This document shows, in pieces, positions 35,272 through 48,278 of a DNA stretch of 64,000 nt. Position 1 is the stretch's first letter; every line of letters starts with the position of its first letter. Location: the NCBI GenBank assembly GCA_022592435.1, contig JABYQS010000092.1, positions 94,051-158,050 of the forward strand, read 5' to 3'. The notes beneath the pieces are model-generated. The model had not been told where the DNA came from and searched no databases. It worked only from the letters and a program-made list of their open reading frames with translations. This DNA comes from Cerioporus squamosus. Its lineage: Eukaryota > Basidiomycota > Agaricomycetes > Polyporales > Polyporaceae. The translations under genes and the position numbers were made by a program.

Positions 35272-38200
35272 TCAGTGCATTGACTTGATGCTGTTCAGTC
35301 TCACCACTAGAGGCAGCAGTGACACGTTCTCGCTCGAAGCGTAGAACTGAACGCAGTCAAGGTGGACCTGCAAAACGCCGTCAGCATGTGCCACAAGTAC
35401 ACGCCAAAAGGACGGTAGTAGCTGACCTTGAACCTGGACATGCGGACCGATCAGACCGTGTAGGCTGTGAGACAGACATACAGAGAAGACGCACCAATGA
35501 TTGAAGTTCGTCTCGAATTTACCTAATATATCCCACCGTTTCGCCATTGAGTGATCGCCATCGGGGGTGTCAGCGGCGGCTATAGCGTTGTTGGCGGACT
35601 TCGTGAAAGAAGCGGTGTAGAGGGCAAACGTCGAGCATGTGACAATTAATCTCGAGTACGCCTGTATGTCCGGCTCTCTTAGTCGCCGCCGCAAAGCTTA
35701 TTGGAAGCGAAGGACGTACTCGGAGCAGCTTCGAGCTGGTCAACATGCATTCCTTGAGGCATGTATCGAGAAAGTCCACATGGTCTCGCAACAGCTGGTC
35801 GACAGTCTCAACCTTGCCTGCCTCGAGCTTGCCCTCTAGCTTGCGCCAGTTTGGCTCGAGTACCTCAAAAGTCGTGAACGCGAGGATCTGTTGCACAAAG
35901 GCAAGCATGCGAGCGCGGAGCAAGAAGACGCGTTTCCGCCAGTTTTCGAACTCCGAATGCCAGTCCTTCTGCGGCGGCTGAGGTGTTTGGCGACCGTCGG
36001 GACCGGTGATACGGGGACGGGTGGGCCGGCGCCATGGGGCGGTCTTGTGTTCTATCCACATAGAGGACAGGGACTGCTCGACGTGCTTGAGATGGAGCAG
36101 GAACCGGAAGATGAGCTGGTATCGGAGGATGGTCTTCCGTGAAATAACGAGTGAGAGGGGAAACTTGACATGGTAGTCCAACGTGAGGGCATCGATTGCT
36201 GCCACCGGGTACCGGAACGCTCGTCAGACTTCTACTCACGTTCGATGACCTGAACAAGCTGACTCACCGAGCATCTGTTTCTTATCGTCTTTGTCCTTTT
36301 CGCGCTTCTGCGACTCGTGTCCGTGCGCGTGGCCTTCAGCCGCCTCGCCCTCTTCCAGGCCGCTCACATTCACCACAGTCAGCAGCCACTCGTAAAGGCC
36401 GCTGCCAGCCATGGTGACCTTCACATCCTCGCGGAACATCGCATCCTCCCCCTGAGCATCGGTATTGAGTGCCAGGTCCAGAAGGCTCTGCAACTTGACC
36501 AAAGAAGCAGATTTGGCGGACTTTCGGAGCTCGGAGTGAGAGAGATCCAGGAGATGTGTGAGGAAGGAGGACTGGGAAAGGAAGAAGTATCGCTTCAGCG
36601 AACGAAGACGGGGGATCAACTGTTGATCTCGGAGAAGCAGTTGAAGCAATGTCCGGTTGGCGTGCGTGTAAGCGTCCTCGATGCACTTGTAGAACCTGCC
36701 GAGAACGTGAGCGGACGCGAATATGAACTCCTGAGACGCGTACCTTTCGTCGTCCATCGACAGGTCATCCTCGTCTTCTGCGCCCGAGTCCCGCCTGATC
36801 TCAATGCCGCACTCCCGGATAACGTTGAGATACTTGCCGGCCAGGAGGATCTTATGCTTCCACCGCTCAAGAACAGCCGGAATGCACGCGCCGCCTGGGA
36901 GGCGACCAGCTGCCGAGCGCGGCGGAGGCACGCCAGCCTGATGTTGCTTCGACGATCCAAGCGTCGACCCGTCCCTGAGCTGACGGCCGCATTGACTCAG
37001 CCATGGGATGTCACAGTAAGTTAGACTCCGCACTCACTGTATACCGGCGTTCCCAGTACTCGTCCGTGTAATCCATCTCGAGCGTCCCGCGGTTGATGAA
37101 CTTGCTCTCCTTCACCATAAGTTCCTCGTACGGGTCCACAAGTTTACCCGTCCTGATCCATGCTTGGACCATCTCAACGTAGGGCTTCCCAGCGTCTCGG
37201 AGCAATGCGCCGTATAACTCCCGAGCTGCTGGGTCTCCTGACATGTTCTGCATCCGCTCGTGCAAAATTGCGAGGACTTCGCCACCTTTGACGGCAATTC
37301 CACTGGCGCCGCCGTCGACTCCCAAGGACGTGGTCTTTATCTCCGACAAGACAGCCTTGAGCTTGGCGCCGCCAAGGCCCAGCGCCTCATTGCGTGCGTC
37401 TTCTTCAGCATCGGAGCTGCTGGCGGAGGACGACGACATCTCCGCGGTCGGATCATCTGCAGTGGCTAGGTCGGTGGTGAGGAGATATAGAAGAGACAAG
37501 GTGTGCAACGTGGGATGGACGTAGAACCATAGTTTCTGCAGCGTAAATTGCGGCGAACTATCGAAGGCGTGCTCGAGCTGTGATAGCAGTGTCTGGTAAT
37601 CCTGCACGACTGGTCAGCAGCAAAACGAACAATGGCGGGATTCTTCGTCCGACTGACCTTCAGCATGTCGCGCATCGACGCGCACAAAGCGTGATTCACG
37701 AGACCGAAGTCTAAATGACTGCGCAGCTCGATGAAGGAACTGATTGCCGTGTAGTAGGTGGCTAACGGTAATATCCGCTCCACGAGGTCTCGCAGAGATG
37801 GATCTAATTACGAATGAGTTATGACTACAACGGCCGTAGGAACTCCGCGCACCTAAGGAGGGCGACACTACGAACCTGACGCCATTCAGGGGGTCGTCCT
37901 CGTCGGGCGAATAGTCCGGATGATACGTTATATGAGTGCCTTCGATGCCCTACGAGAAACGCATGACAGTTAGTCATGACCGTGTCGAAGCCATACCGCG
38001 CCTGAAATGGTCGATAAATGCCCGAAAGAAGCCGCATCGAGTCGGGATGCCAGCATCCCAGTGTACGAACGCCGAATCTACAACTCCTACGCCGCCCAAT
38101 GGGCGCAAAACGGCGCCCAGTCTATTTCGAGACATTCAAAGCAACGACCTCCATGGCGCCCCGAGTCAAATGACCAGCTTGTCTGTCGTCTGTACTTTTC

Positions 38201-39150
38201 AGGGCTATCAACGAACCCCTGAGCCTCGTACCATACAGCCACGGAAGGACAGGATGTTGCGCAGCAACCCAGGAGCGACTGCGATACGATGGGCTGTTCG
38301 ACTCCAAGATACAAGCCACGCAGTCTGAAAACTCCCGTTATGAAGACGCAGGTGCGTTTCTTTCTCGCCGATATCTTCATCGGGGACCTAGTGGTATCAG
38401 AATGATGGCCCCGCTAAGTCTAATGGCCCTAGCGCAAGCCGCACATTCTCGGGTTCATTGGCCATCTGACCTATGTACCGTGAGATGAAGTGGCGATGGA
38501 ATGACCCATCTTACTTGGGATATAGCGTGGGTGCAGGGGTGGTCAATCGTGTGCGAGTGGCGAACACCCCCCAACCACTGAGTCTCCGCGCAATCAGCGC
38601 AGGGACAGGATATCGCGCTCAAGGTGACGGGAGCATGGAGTGCCAATTTCGCAAGACATAGGGGGACACGTACCATTAGCACGAAGAGCAGATCCTCCAG
38701 AACGAGTGCCTCCTGGATCTCGACCGGAACACCGTGCAGAGAAGTTTCCTTGGCTTTCCCTTTGCCCTTATCTCTGTGACCGGTGCCCGACACGACGCGA
38801 GAGTTGAGCGGGGCGCGCACGAAGGACCGCTCTACTTCGAACGAGGCCTCATCTCGCCCTGCGGAGCAATGGTGAGCCTTGAGAGCTAACATCCGAGGTC
38901 GGCGGACACTGACTCCTTCTCGCGCTTTCGCGAGATGCATGGACGCGTATATCCACGTCTTCTACCATCTCCCCATCTACATATTGTCTGTTCCGGCGGA
39001 CAGACGCGATTGTGTCTGTGATCTGCGGCACTATGAATCCAGAATAATGGGATGAGGGTTGTCTGCGCGTACCTTGTGATATTCCTTCGCGGAGAGTGTA
39101 ATGTTCTTCTTACGGCCTCCTGTCCTCACTCGCGGAGTATATGGATCCAT
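35272..39150 (-). CDS. Gamma-tubulin complex component 2 (Spc97/GCP2)
   Basis: Core subunit of the gamma-tubulin small complex that nucleates microtubules at the spindle pole body. It starts at MDPYTPRVRTGGRKKNITLS. N-terminal blocks VEIQEALVLEDLLFVLM and, after a 724-bp intron, GIEGTHITYHPDYSPDEDDP match the GRIP1 region of GCP2. Further blocks are LRDLVERILPLATYYTAISS, MVQAWIRTGKLVDPYEELMV, KHKILLAGKYLNVIRECG, QLIPRLRSLKRYFFLSQSSF and, in the gamma-tubulin-binding GRIP2 half, LTLDYHVKFPLSLVISRKTI, RYQLIFRFLLHLKHVEQSL and FENWRKRVFLLRARMLAFV. It ends in VHLDCVQFYASSENVSLLPL and NSIKSMH. It has more than ten introns. Its 5' end is close (305 bp) to the divergent uS4m gene. Confidence 0.92.
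37950..38673 (-). other. Unusually long (724-bp) intron within GCP2
   Basis: The donor GTACGTG lies at 38673 and the acceptor (CTCGTAG) at 37950. Joining the flanks gives FVLM then GIEG, exactly the conserved GCP2 sequence, so the intron limits are well supported. It contains a plus-strand (antisense) 130-codon frame at 37936-38328 with no recognised domain. Confidence 0.75.
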
Positions 39151-39455
39151 GGTTTGTCGTGTACAAGGAAAGCCGCAGGTAGTGGTTGAAAGCAAGGCGC
39201 GAAGTCGCGTATAAGCGCCAGTTCGCGCGGGGAATAACGAGTTACTTACCGCTTACTTATTGTTACTTGTAACTGGGCTTAGTCCGATTGAACTCGCTAA
39301 GTTTTGGACTTACACGAGCTTATATCCTGTTGTTATCGCAATAACACATACCTAGCGGCGGCTAAGTTTCCCGTCTCGTCCTGCGACCACCACGACGTCC
39401 TCCGCCTCGTCCGCTTCCTTTCATCTCCTACTCCGCGTCGTGGGCGGCCACAATC
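39151..39455. promoter_or_regulatory. Divergent promoter region, GCP2 / uS4m
   Basis: 305 bp between divergent start codons, AT-rich, with repeated short TTACTTA-like runs (around 39235-39275). Shared promoter role is inferred from orientation. Confidence 0.45.
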
Positions 39456-40602
39456 ATGCGGGACGCGCATATCTATAACTTCAAAAGGGGGTTGCCCCGT
39501 ATGGTGCGTCTGACATGCCTCTTGACGTGTATGAATGACTGACGAGTTCGCAGAGCTGGCACCCCCATAACCTGTACAATCTCTGGCGACGGTCGTACGG
39601 CCCCCTGGAGAAGATCACAGACCGTGTCGAGTACAAGGAGACGCTTAACTGGCGACGGTGGACAGCGAAGGCGTTGTTGCGTGGATATCACGGAGACTTC
39701 ATCAACGAGAAGATCTTCAAGCGGTGGTACCTCCCGGAGACACTGCCAGACGTCCGTCCGTCCGAAGCACTGAAGCAGATTCAACCGTCGGTGGAACTGG
39801 ACAGGTGGGCGACCAAGGAGCAGGTCGCGCAGAAGACGCAGAAGCGGTTAGACGAGGAGAAGCGGAAAGGGCTGGCACCGGTTGGGAGCTTAATGTTCAC
39901 GGAGGTGGAGAGGAGGATAGACGTGGTCATCTTCCGCGCATGCCTGGCACATAGCGTGTATGACGCTCGAAGGATGGTTATTCACGGGAGCGTATTACTC
40001 AACGGGAAGAAGGTGCGTAGTACCCAGCTTGCTGACTTTGCTCGAGGTTGACTATCCCGTAGCATACGAACGCCAACACCCGGCTGGCTCCTGGGGACAT
40101 GGTCTCCGTTGACCCGAAGGCAATTCGTATCTTGCAGCCCGAGGCAGCGATAAAGGAGGACGCGGAGGCCGAGGACGCAGAGACTGAGGAGTCCACTGTT
40201 GAAGAGACTTCCGCGGATGAAAGCGCTGAAGCTGAAGTGTCCGCCGAGCAATCCGTTGAGACAGCCCCCGAGCCTTCCACAAAGGAGGTGCCCTCGACCT
40301 CACGTTTCAAGAAGCCGGCGGCGGGCTCGAAGTTCTCTTCCGACACTGGTCTCACCCCATTCCACTTACCACCCTACGCTTCTCCCTTCCTCTTCGTCCC
40401 TGCCTACCTGGAGCCGTCATTCTCGACTTGCTCTGTCGTCTACCTGCGGCACCCGACAGCCCGGCCTGGTTACTCGGAGATCCCGACTCCGTGGGATGCT
40501 GACGGGGAGGTAGTACGATTGGCCTGGGAGTGGTACTCCAAACGTAGGATGCGGATACGGAGCAAGAGCCAACTTGCTCGTATGCCGGAGAACAGGCAGT
40601 AG
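39456..40602 (+). CDS. Mitochondrial small-subunit ribosomal protein uS4m (Nam9)
   Basis: Universal S4-family rRNA-binding protein of the mitochondrial 37S subunit. The first exon gives [16 protein letters not shown], and after an intron it reads [14 protein letters not shown]. The S4 RNA-binding domain is in [39 protein letters not shown], then, after an intron, [18 protein letters not shown]. An acidic Glu/Ala/Ser insert (residues about 190-250) follows, then a C-terminal extension with [20 protein letters not shown] and [20 protein letters not shown], typical of fungal Nam9. The ORF ends cleanly at 40602. Confidence 0.9.
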
Positions 40603-41044
40603 ACGGTTCCTTTGTCGGGTTTACGGTAATACATGGCTTAATAGTACTTCGCTGTTCGAGTCGTTGCCAGACGCCTCTCCAGTGTCCACCTCTCCCTTCC
40701 GGATGCATCGGCACGAGGTCTTAAAGACATTCCGCATTGACGAGCTGTTACCCTCATATTCAGGGCCCGGAGGGTGAACGACTGGACGTATAACTAACAT
40801 GTACATGAGTACATGTTGAAAGACAGACGAAGGGCCCGGCACCAGAGTAACGTACAACTTCGCGTGCAAATCTGGTGCAGATGGCTTGGCATAGCGCCAG
40901 GATTTATCGGCTTTAAGGCCAGCCCTTCGATGACGTATCGATTGTTGCAAAGTAGAAAAGTCATTCTCAATTGAACTTCAACCTTTAGCTCCCAAGACCT
41001 GCGATACCACGACCGGGCGAGATTGTTCAAGCTTTAGCGACCGG
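40603..41044. other. Intergenic between uS4m and the PLA2-like gene
   Basis: 442 bp between two plus-strand genes. It should contain the uS4m terminator region and the PLA2 promoter. No gene is seen. Confidence 0.45.
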
Positions 41045-44000
41045 ATGCATAGTGCATCGCTGGTACGCAAAGTTCCTCCGGTTCTGCGCTGTCGGGTCAT
41101 CTGCAGACGACGGCACTACTCTCCTTGGACGACAGCCTCAGGTAATTCCGAACATCCCTTGACTCTGGGTCAGCGTTCCAAGTGGCTTGTGGTTGGGACA
41201 GTCTGTTTCGCTGCCCTCGGGACCCCTCTTCTCTACAAGTCGCTGAGCGTACACACTCTTGCGACCGAAAATGATGCAGAACGACCTCCCGACGCAGCAG
41301 ACGGTACCCGACCAGTAAGCAATTCCTTACCTACTTGACAAGGTGCCCAAGACTGAATTTGGCAACAGGGCCAAGCCGTTCTGAGCGTGTTAGAGAAGGT
41401 CAGTGTGTTGCTGATACATGGACGCAATGAACTGACTCTGAGTTGATATGTAGGCGCAGCCAAAGGTACCGGAGGACTTGTTGTCGTGTCCATACGGCGC
41501 GACAAGCGTGAACTGACTCTGCCTTAGTCAGATTGGCGTGGCCTCTCTTTTCTCCAGTTTCCCGAACCCGTGCAAAATATCTCTTCGTCGATCTCCTCCT
41601 GGACTTGGCCCACGCTGCCCGCACCCGACATCGCATGGCCGTCCACGCTCGCAATATCCGACATCCAGGAGCGCCTTTCAACCCTGCTTCTGGAGCTCGG
41701 ACTTGGCCCCGGTTCGCTTTACGACCAGATAGTGAACGGGCCACCAGATCTGGCCGTGAATCCCGAGTGCGAATGGGACGCCGAAGTTCGCATTGGGGAA
41801 GATCTCTGCATCTCCGAGAGAGCGTTCTTGGGCGAGCGACGACGTCGGATGCGAGCTGCCTTTGCGAGACTAATCGGAGTGCCTGAGAGCGAAGTGGACG
41901 AGCGAGATATACCCACCGTTGCCGTCGCAGGATCTGGCGGCGGTAGGTCTTGTGCGAGTCCTTTCGCGGGTAGTGGCTGACCGGGTCTTCTTCCGCCGGA
42001 TAGGATACCGCGCGATGCTCAATACCCTTGGTTCGTTATCTGCGGCGCAGTCCCTCGGTATCCTTGACTGCGTGACTTACACAGCTGGTGTATCGGGTAA
42101 GTTGCATCTCTTCTCGCATTCCACCTGCTTGCTCATCTTGATCTTTCGCGCTTCAGGCAGTTGTTGGGCTCTCGGAATCTTGTACTCCGGCGTAGCTGGA
42201 TCTCATCTCCCCCGGGACGCTGCTTTGCACGCGCAGGATCGGATCGCAACTAGCTACCTCGATATGGACACACTGGATGCTCTGACCACACCTCCAACGA
42301 ACAAGGTCAGCATCTCGGAGTCATCTCGCGAGCGATTTTACTGATTCCTCTGCAGTATCTGCTGGTATGAGGCTACGGCATACGCTATGGAGTCGTGCTG
42401 AATGATTGGTTGCCCCTTACAGGCAGGGATCATTCGCAAAGCTGCTGGGGATACCGGGACGGTGTCGTTGGTCGACCTGTATGGCACTCTCCTCAGTTCA
42501 CGGCTGTACGTGCCCTCGGAGCTAGCACGTCTCGATCCCAGACACCTGTCTCTCCATTTCTTCCGCCGGTTTGTGGACAACGGTGCTTTGCCGCTGCCGA
42601 TCTTCAGCGCGATCCAACACGGTATGTTCGGTAGCCCTCGCTTGCGACGCGGAAAGCTTACGGCCGTTGTTTTGCGGATTAGTGACGCCGCCCGAGAAGG
42701 CCGAGGCGATCGTGGAGGTCGAGGACGAGAAAGCCGTATCCGTCGACCAGGACCGCGCGCAATCGCTCGATAACGAGCGGGCACGTCTGGCGCAGAGCAT
42801 CAGGTGGCTCTGGTACGAGTTCACTCCGTATGAGGTCGGATGCGATGAACTCGGGGGTACGATGCGCCCTAGTCCCACCATGCCGGACATGGACTGATGT
42901 CTGATCACAGCCTGGATACCCTCTTGGTCTTTCGGACGACCGTTCGATAACGGCAAGAATCTGGACAGACGAGTAGGTCTCTGAGACGGGTAACATATGG
43001 ACGTAATCTGATCTCGTGCAGCCCGAAACCAGCTTCACGATCCTCGCCGGGTAAGCTCCATGTCTATGTCATGCGTTCGTTTCTTGACGTTTTCATTTGT
43101 CCAGCATGTTCGGTTCTGCGTTTTGCGCATCGCTGAAAGTAGGTTGACAAAGTATAGGACAGGGTCGGCCTCCTCGTTAACCTTCACTGCTAGCACTACT
43201 TTCGGGAAATAGAGCCGATGCTCCGCATCCTTCCCGCGCAGCTGTACACATGGCTAGAGGACATCGCAACCGAAAATGAGCGTGACCTTGGTCTCATCCA
43301 CCCAGTGCTCCCATGTCAGGTTTGAACAACTGTCCATCTCCAACCGGTCCCTGCGGAGAACTCACGTTGCCACAGCTTCCGAACTTCCTCAAGGGCCTCG
43401 TCGGGCAGCTCCGTTATGGAAGTCCGCCAGATATTACGGAGCAGGACACTCTGGGCTTCATGGTGCGTCCCGAGCCGCTCCCGTCTGCCCCGTAATTCTA
43501 AAGTGGTTCCATCGCCAGGACGCCGGGGGTATGATGTCCGACTTTCAGCCTTCGTCGCCGCTGACCCATTGTGTTACTGACAGCTGAACTGAATATCCCG
43601 TATTACCCATTTCTGAGGAGGAGCGTTGACTGCGTCATCGCTCTGGACGCCAGCGCCGATTCCCAGGTGAGCCGCCCCGTAATCTACAACTCGCTCAGAC
43701 GTGCTGATTTGACACCACGCAGGACCTGTGGTTTACCCGGGCAGAAGGTACAGGACAACTCCTGCATGCTATTGCGGGGACGCTGACAGCCTGAGTCTGC
43801 AGAACTGGCGGCCAAGCGGGGTCTGAAGACGTGGCCACGGGGCGCTACCTGGCCGACTCGCGTCCACCCCGGGGATGAGGGTGCCGCGGAAACCTCAGGT
43901 GTCCCTCAGTACGAGGCGTCGACGCCAGACACGGCCAACCTGAAGCTTGCACAGACGCAGGAGTCTGCTCTCGCAAAGCAGACGGACAAGACAGGGACTA

Positions 44001-44636
44001 CTGAGCGGAGGGACATACCGCAAGGTGAGTCTTTCTTATGATAGTACTAGTGCTACCTGCTAACGGATCAACTCAGATGAAACCGACACATCCGCGCGCC
44101 AGCGAGCGCTCAGTACTTGCGAGGTGTGGATCGGTTCGTCGAGTACGTCTGACGAGGTGTCCGCTCGTCTGGACGACCTCGACGAGGCTGCGCTCCTGGC
44201 AAAGGACGGCATAAGTGTGGTCTACATCCCTCTGATGCCCAACGAACGGCGGGTTCCCGGCTTCGACCCGTTCAGCATCTCAACCTGGAGGCGAGAAGTC
44301 GCTCGGGGTGAGAGCCAGAACCTGCTGGACGTCGCAGAGGTACGAATGCCTAGTTGAGCTCGACGTCACTGGCAATGCTGACGGGTGTTTGTGAAGGCGA
44401 ACTTTGCGGAGAGCCACGAGAAGATCGTGAGACTCCTTCGGGCGGTGTGGATGCGGAAGCGGATGGAGAGGCAGGCTCGGGAGTGGGATGACCGCTTGAC
44501 GCAGCTTCGGAAACGCCAGGTAATAACATGCGTTAGTTGTCTGTCTGTTCGAGATAGGTTGCCCATTCCGCCAGTCACTGACTTATACACTTGCCACGAG
44601 GATACTTACGCGGACTCGTCGCCGCTTCGTACCTGA
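41045..44636 (+). CDS. cPLA2-like phospholipase (lysophospholipase catalytic domain), membrane-anchored
   Basis: Serine phospholipase/lysophospholipase with the cPLA2 catalytic domain. The N-terminus MHSASLVRKVPPVLRCRVIC is Arg-rich and followed by a TM-like helix (WLVVGTVCFAALGTPLLY), suggesting a mitochondrial presequence and membrane anchor. The oxyanion-hole block is VAVAGSGGG-YRAMLNTLG; the nucleophile Ser is in YTAGVSG-SCWALG (GxSGS); the partner Asp is in CVIALDASADSQDLWF. Between them lie RHLSLHFFRRFVDNGALPLP, IRWLWYEFTPYEVGCDELG, SFGRPFDNGKNL and SAFCASL blocks. The C-terminus ends in long helical segments (KIVRLLRAVWMRKRMERQA). About twelve introns were inferred; the exact 3' end (44519-44636) is uncertain because the last frame may include an intron. 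Confidence 0.85.
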
Positions 44637-44907
44637 TCCTAATGTTGTTATGGCCTATATTGTAGTTGTTCCCCGTACTGTCTTGTCATGTTATAGATGT
44701 GGTACATACTCAGGGTGGAGTCGATAAATTGCACGGCCGTCCCGCAGGCACGGGTCACAGAAATCCAGATCCATAAAAATGTACACAGGAAGACAGACAA
44801 ACGTACTACGTACGGATGGAGAACGCATGTAGGACAGGCAACACCCCATGCACCCTACTACAACAGACGAAATCCAGAACCATGCAACGGACACTGAAGG
44901 AACCTCG

Positions 44908-46743
44908 TCATGTCTTCGCAGGAGGGACGGGAGGGATGGACTCAAGCGAGTCAAGGAACTCCGCGATCGCCGACCAGTATCCCTGCTGCACACACGTATC
45001 ATCTGTTCTCCGCGTCAGCCTCCGACCACACAACAGACTTTCATCTCAGGGACACTCACTGTGCGTGCCCGCATTGAACTCGACGAACCGAGAGAACTTT
45101 GCCCCTGCGCCGGGGTTCTTGACGCTTTCGTCCTTCATCCCGTCCGCGCCCTCCTCCGCGTGCAAGTCTCGCTGTCTGCGGGGAACACGCTTCTGCACGA
45201 GCTGCCACAGCTCCTGCATGTGTTCGCGGGGCACGACTTCGTCCCGGACCCCGCTGAGAAGCAGCATCGGCGTCTCGGCGGGGATGGACGGGATCTTCGA
45301 GGCGGAGTCCCACTTCTGGTGGCATAGGAACGCGAAGGGCCCGAGCACGGGCATGGCCGAGGGAACCAGGCGCGGGAGCGAGAGGAAGGTATTTTCGAGG
45401 ATCAGGGCGCGGATCTGCGGATGGCGGGCGGCCGACGAGCGTTCAGGACGAACATCTCAGCTTCAGCAAACCGGACGAGGCGGAACTGAGGGCTCACCGC
45501 GTGGGGGTTCCGGCTCGCCAGGTCGATGGCAACGGCCCCGCCGATAGATTGCCCATAGAGGATCTGAGCCAATCAGTGAGGTCTCATACTGCAAACGTTG
45601 TGGCGCGCCACTTACGACGGGGGTTTGGGAGAGGTATTCGTGCGAGAGGACGTAGTCGAGCGCGCACTGGGCGTCTATGCGGATACCTGCTCGCGACGCC
45701 GTCAGAATCGGACCTCGCGCTCACAAGGACTTCCGCTCCACGGCGGCGCGACGGGCGGTGGATAGCACGAACCTTTCTCAGATGGGTTGCCCTCCGACAA
45801 ACCATACCTTCGGAGCGAGGGTATGGTCAGCAGGTGAACGACGACGTTAGGTCGTTAGGCAACGAACTCCATTTGTATGTTGGAAGAAGCTTACCCGCGG
45901 TATGAAAGCATGAGCACGTTGCAGCGCAGTCTGACGTAGAGTACTTTTGCGAGAGGTATCCGGTGGCCCAAGTTTCCGCCGTTTCCGTGGAACATCAGAA
46001 TCGTTGGGCGCCGGGCAGCGAACTATAACCCCAGACGTCAGCACTGAGTATGACGAAACTGGGGGATGTATCAATCGACAGGTATGAAAGCTTCAGGGAG
46101 TTTCTCGCCGCAGCTGGCGCATCGTATGCAAACATGCAGAGTATCGTTTTCATAATGTACTGATATGCAGTCAAGATGAGACGCAAAGTTTGCGGAGAGT
46201 ACCTTGAGATTACCCGCAACACAAGCAGACGGACGAGTATGAATCAATCATATATAATGGTACGCACCTGTTCATCCGTCTCCTCCTCCGGACTAGCAAT
46301 ACGCTTCGCACCATAATTCGACAACTCCTTCCGCTGGGTGAGTAGATAGCAGCGTAGCTTGACGCCATCTGGTGTGGTCAAGGGAAGGTCTTGATAGGGC
46401 AGGTCGAAGTCGGTAGGCACAGGGACCTCTGTTCCCGCACTGAGGAGACGTTCGCGCGAGACGGTCACGTTGAAACGCACCTGTGCGCGAGCCCGGCGGA
46501 AAGGCAGACGGATAGATTAAATAGTTCTGACCGAAGAACAGCAGTCCGAAGCCTGAGACAGATGCAAAGGTGAACTCGGCGAGCCGGGTTATGCGAGCTC
46601 AGAAGGTACGCACCGACTGTTCCCAGCCCTGCCGCGGTCGCAACCGTTCCCTATTCTTCAATAAGTATTGGGACTTTATACGCAACCTAATGACCATGGC
46701 GCACTTTCGCGAAGCTCTCGATTGTGGGTAGCAGGTTGGACAT
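44908..46743 (-). CDS. BEM46/ABHD13-type alpha/beta hydrolase
   Basis: Membrane-tethered serine hydrolase family implicated in fungal polarity and hyphal growth; substrate unknown. Exon 1 reads MSNLLPTIESFAK and exon 2 GTVATAAGLGTVG, then FGLLFFGQNYLIYPSAFPPG forms the N-terminal anchor. The hydrolase core shows PTILMFHGNGGNLGHRIPLA, NVLMLSYRG, the nucleophile elbow ILYGQSIGGAVAIDLA, then LILENTFLSLPRLVPSAMPV, and TPMLLLSGVRDEVVPREHMQ, which holds the acid Asp. A His is expected near AKFSRFVEFNAGTH. The C-terminus is YWSAIAEFLDSLESIPPVP. Multiple short introns were inferred. It converges with the PLA2-like gene, with about 270 bp between stops. Confidence 0.85.
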
Positions 46744-48278
46744 GGTGGTATTGGGAGACGTCGACATGATCAGCGACGTCAGACTCAGCGTCTCGCCACA
46801 GCAGAATGCTTACCAGGTTACTTACCATTTCTTACTATCCTTACCCTGGGCTTTACTGATCAGTAAGACTGTTAAGCCTTGCGTTGCTCGTGGGAATCAA
46901 ACTCTACTTGATGGTAAGTAACTTGAACGCTCTAGATAATTACTGATCATACTGGCTGGCGTCTTTGTCCTTGACTGCGTCCACCAACGTCTTGACTGTG
47001 CGCGTCGCCGCGTTCGTTGTCGCCGGTTCAAGCGGTCTCGGTCAAGTCCTACCAAATAGCTACGCAGGATGATGCAAGACCCCCACTGCCGTGGCACAGC
47101 CAACTGACAAGCTTCAAGCTTCAAGCGTCAAGATCCACGATATGGAACCCCCGAGGGACCTCCTCCTGCTCTTCGTATGGACTGATGATGCCTGCGGATA
47201 GCTAGTACTACTTCGCAGCGTCATTTCGAACTAGCTTCGCTGTTGGATCGTCCTCTCTACTCGTCAATAGGCTGTCAATCGTCTGCATAGGGACAAGAAC
47301 CTTCTCCAAGACTTAAGTCAAGTCCATGCAATTCCGGAGAACAACGTAGTACGAGCTTTCCCCAGGCTTTCCCCCATCATCATCTTTCCGCGGGCTCTCG
47401 TGCAGCCGTGATGACGACTCGTATCGTGCTTCGCACCCCAGAAGTTCTTGCGCTCACAGCTCTCCACCGTATGTAATTGCGTCCGGGCGCAATCATGTCG
47501 CTGCCCGCTCATTGGTCCAGCTCACATATTGCGGAGCGCCGTTGCTACGCGGGTGCGGGACCGATACTAAGCGAAGCGTTAGTGCGCTCGGTAGTGTCGC
47601 GTCCCGTCGGTGTGCCCGCCCTCCATTACAGTTACGTCACGTACACAGGGTGTCGCGTACCGCAGCCGACGCGCAAACCAACGCGTCGTGCAGCCTGCGC
47701 GCTCTCGAGTACTTACGGAAGATCATGACGGGCTGAGAGCGAGCTTCACCACCGCCCGGCGGTACTTTCAATCTGCTATGAGAGGGCGCCCAAGACACCT
47801 GGTGATAGATCGAAGGATGGAAGCTCTTGTGCATGATGGTTAGCCGTAACCCTCCCAGCCCTCGGGCCCTACACGAGTTCTTGTGGCTGCTTCTCGGAGT
47901 GGAGTTAGGGTTGATATTGTCTCTCGCGTATGCCGCTTCTCTCGGCTACGGAAGTTGGGATGAAACACTTGGCCAATTTTGCCTCATCGTCACAGTACCC
48001 GGTGCGGGCTATACGGACATTCCGGGGGAGTGCGTCACCGACGCGCACTCTGCCGCAATGGCGGGATTCCGGGGCGACCCTCGCCTTGCGTACCCTTGCG
48101 TATGCGGGGTGGCACGAGACGCCCCAATGTCCGCCCGCCCTAAGGTCTCGAGGTATAAGAACCCCTCCATCTCGACGAGGATCAGCATTGACTCCAAGTC
48201 GCTCTTCTTCCTCTCACCCTCCCAACGAAACCCAAAACACCCCTCACGGTCTTTACCCCCCACACTCCCTTAAACAAG
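46744..48278. other. Divergent intergenic region, 1.5 kb
   Basis: It lies between the BEM46 start (minus) and the small secreted protein start (plus). Frames such as 47827-48273 have no recognised motif. A TATAAGAA box at about 48154 lies 125 bp upstream of the ATG at 48279, so the right end is the promoter of a probably well-expressed gene. Confidence 0.5.
48154..48161 (+). promoter_or_regulatory. TATA box of the small secreted protein gene
   Basis: TATAAGAA 125 bp upstream of the start codon, followed by a C/T- and CA-rich leader up to the ATG at 48279. The position fits a fungal TATA promoter. Confidence 0.5.

Noticed and set aside
47827..48273. 148-codon plus-strand frame before the small secreted protein
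   Set aside because: It runs through the TATA box and leader of the downstream gene, so it is promoter sequence rather than coding.
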